Origin: DATDOY01 sp035293045
Lineage (GTDB): Bacteria; Actinomycetota; Acidimicrobiia; IMCC26256; JACPCJ01
Assembly: GCA_035293045.1 (NCBI GenBank)
Contig: DATDOY010000167.1
Span: forward strand, 1-29,564
Length of the DNA stretch: 29,564 bases
Reading direction: 5' to 3'
The translations under genes were made by a program, and so were the position numbers. Of the stretch, positions 28,843 to 29,564 are shown in pieces (position 1 is the first letter of the stretch; each line of letters begins with the position of its first letter). Below the pieces are notes generated by a model. It worked only from the letters and a program-made list of their open reading frames with translations. It had not been told where the DNA came from and ran no database searches.

Positions 28843-29564
28843 ATGGATCTCTTTGAATTTCAGGGAAAGCAGTTCTTCGCGCAGTACGGCATCCCCGTCT
28901 CGCCGGGCGAAGTCGCCGAAACGGTCGATGACGCCGTCGCCGCGGCCGAGCGACTCGGGTATCCCGTCGTGGTCAAGGCGCAGGTGCAGGTGGGGGGACG
29001 CGGCAAGGCCGGCGGCATCAAGCTCGCGGCCAATGTCGACGAAGCCCGGGAGCACGCGTCGGACATCCTTGGCATGGATATCAAGGGGCACGTCGTCCGC
29101 ATCCTCTGGATCGAGAAGGCCAGCGACATCGCCGAGGAGTACTACGCCAGCTTCACGCTCGACCGCTCGGCGAAGAAGCATCTCGGGATGCTCTCGGCCC
29201 AGGGCGGCGTCGAGATCGAGACCGTTGCCGAGAAGGACCCGGACGCCATCGCCAAGATCTGGGTCGACCCGGCCGAAGGGCTGTCGGAGGAGCAAGCGCG
29301 CTCATGGGTTCTCGCCGCCAAGCTGAATCCGGCGGCGACCGACGGGGCCGTCGACATCCTCACCAAGCTGTACACCGCCTACGTCGACGGCGACGCCGAC
29401 CTGTGTGAGATCAACCCGCTGATCCTCACGCCCGATGGCCGCGTGCACGCCCTCGACGCCAAGGTGACGCTTGACGATGCTGCCGACTTCCGGCACCCCG
29501 AGCGCGACGCCTGGCGTGGCCTCACCGTGCGCGATGCCCGCGAGGAGCTCGCCAACGAGAAGGG
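28843..29564 (+). CDS. sucC: Succinyl-CoA synthetase (ADP-forming) beta subunit, 5' part
   Basis: The first 240 residues of SucC, cut by the window end (the family is about 380-390 residues long). The beta subunit binds the nucleotide and the succinate end of the TCA-cycle reaction succinyl-CoA + ADP + Pi to succinate + ATP + CoA. The N-terminus DLFEFQGKQFFAQYGIPVSPG, the ATP-grasp strand YPVVVKAQVQVGGRGKAGG, and ADLCEINPLILTPDGRVHALDAKV with metal-binding residues are typical. ATG 28843 has GGGAG at about five bases upstream. It lies 27 bases after the B12-subunit gene and probably shares its transcript; sucD should follow beyond the window. Confidence 0.95.
   Translation, partial: MDLFEFQGKQFFAQYGIPVSPGEVAETVDDAVAAAERLGYPVVVKAQVQVGGRGKAGGIKLAANVDEAREHASDILGMDIKGHVVRILWIEKASDIAEEYYASFTLDRSAKKHLGMLSAQGGVEIETVAEKDPDAIAKIWVDPAEGLSEEQARSWVLAAKLNPAATDGAVDILTKLYTAYVDGDADLCEINPLILTPDGRVHALDAKVTLDDAADFRHPERDAWRGLTVRDAREELANEK

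Overview
The window is a high-GC, densely packed chromosomal segment, probably from an actinobacterium of the Acidimicrobiia or a relative. This is an inference from several signs: strong G/C bias at third codon positions, GTG starts with 4-nt gene overlaps, a GuaB3-type IMP-dehydrogenase-like protein beside guaA, an AccD-AccA fusion, a separate B12-binding mutase subunit, several acyl-CoA enzymes, and -10 elements of the TAnnnT type lying directly before start codons. I see no phage, integrase, transposase, CRISPR array, tRNA or rRNA. No gene-free stretch exceeds 300 bases.

Layout. Positions 54-7908 hold nine co-directional genes in which every junction overlaps by 1-7 nt: nnr, alr, an alpha/beta hydrolase, a P1-family self-processing peptidase, a type 4 uracil-DNA glycosylase, tsaE, tsaB, rimI and tsaD. 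This joins NAD(P)HX repair, D-alanine supply, uracil excision and tRNA t6A synthesis in one probable operon. Next comes groES alone, under a perfect CIRCE operator (7995-8021) and followed by a strong terminator, with no groEL. On the minus strand follow a fatty acyl-CoA synthetase and a DUF983 protein. Divergent from these are a 61-residue protein and a CoA-diphosphatase-type NUDIX hydrolase. A secreted or anchored glycoside-hydrolase-like protein (minus) lies back to back with the guaB3-guaA pair, which runs into a seven-bladed propeller protein.

From 17.1 kb there are an SRPBCC protein and a GNAT, an acyl-CoA dehydrogenase with an 18-bp palindromic operator candidate, dtd, a small unknown protein, a second GNAT, the UvrD/PcrA helicase, and a lipase-fold protein whose nucleophile serine position is glycine. 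The last part is lipid and acyl-CoA metabolism: an AMP-forming ligase, a small membrane protein with a degenerate Rieske-like pattern, an AccD-AccA fusion that seems to start at CTG, a B12-binding mutase subunit, and the 5' part of sucC, cut by the window end. AccDA, the B12 subunit and SucC together suggest malonyl-CoA supply and a methylmalonyl-CoA to succinyl-CoA route into the TCA cycle.

The most unusual non-coding signals are two copies of an intergenic imperfect palindrome about 70 bp long (18264-18334 and 26157-26226), which share arm sequence but have different loops; a separate perfect 15-bp inverted repeat after the acyl-CoA dehydrogenase gene; and seven starts preceded by TAnnnT at 6-9 nt, which points to common leaderless transcription. 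I found no clearly new multi-gene system. The best candidates for new biology are the palindrome family, the serine-less lipase-like protein and the ligand-less Rieske-like protein.
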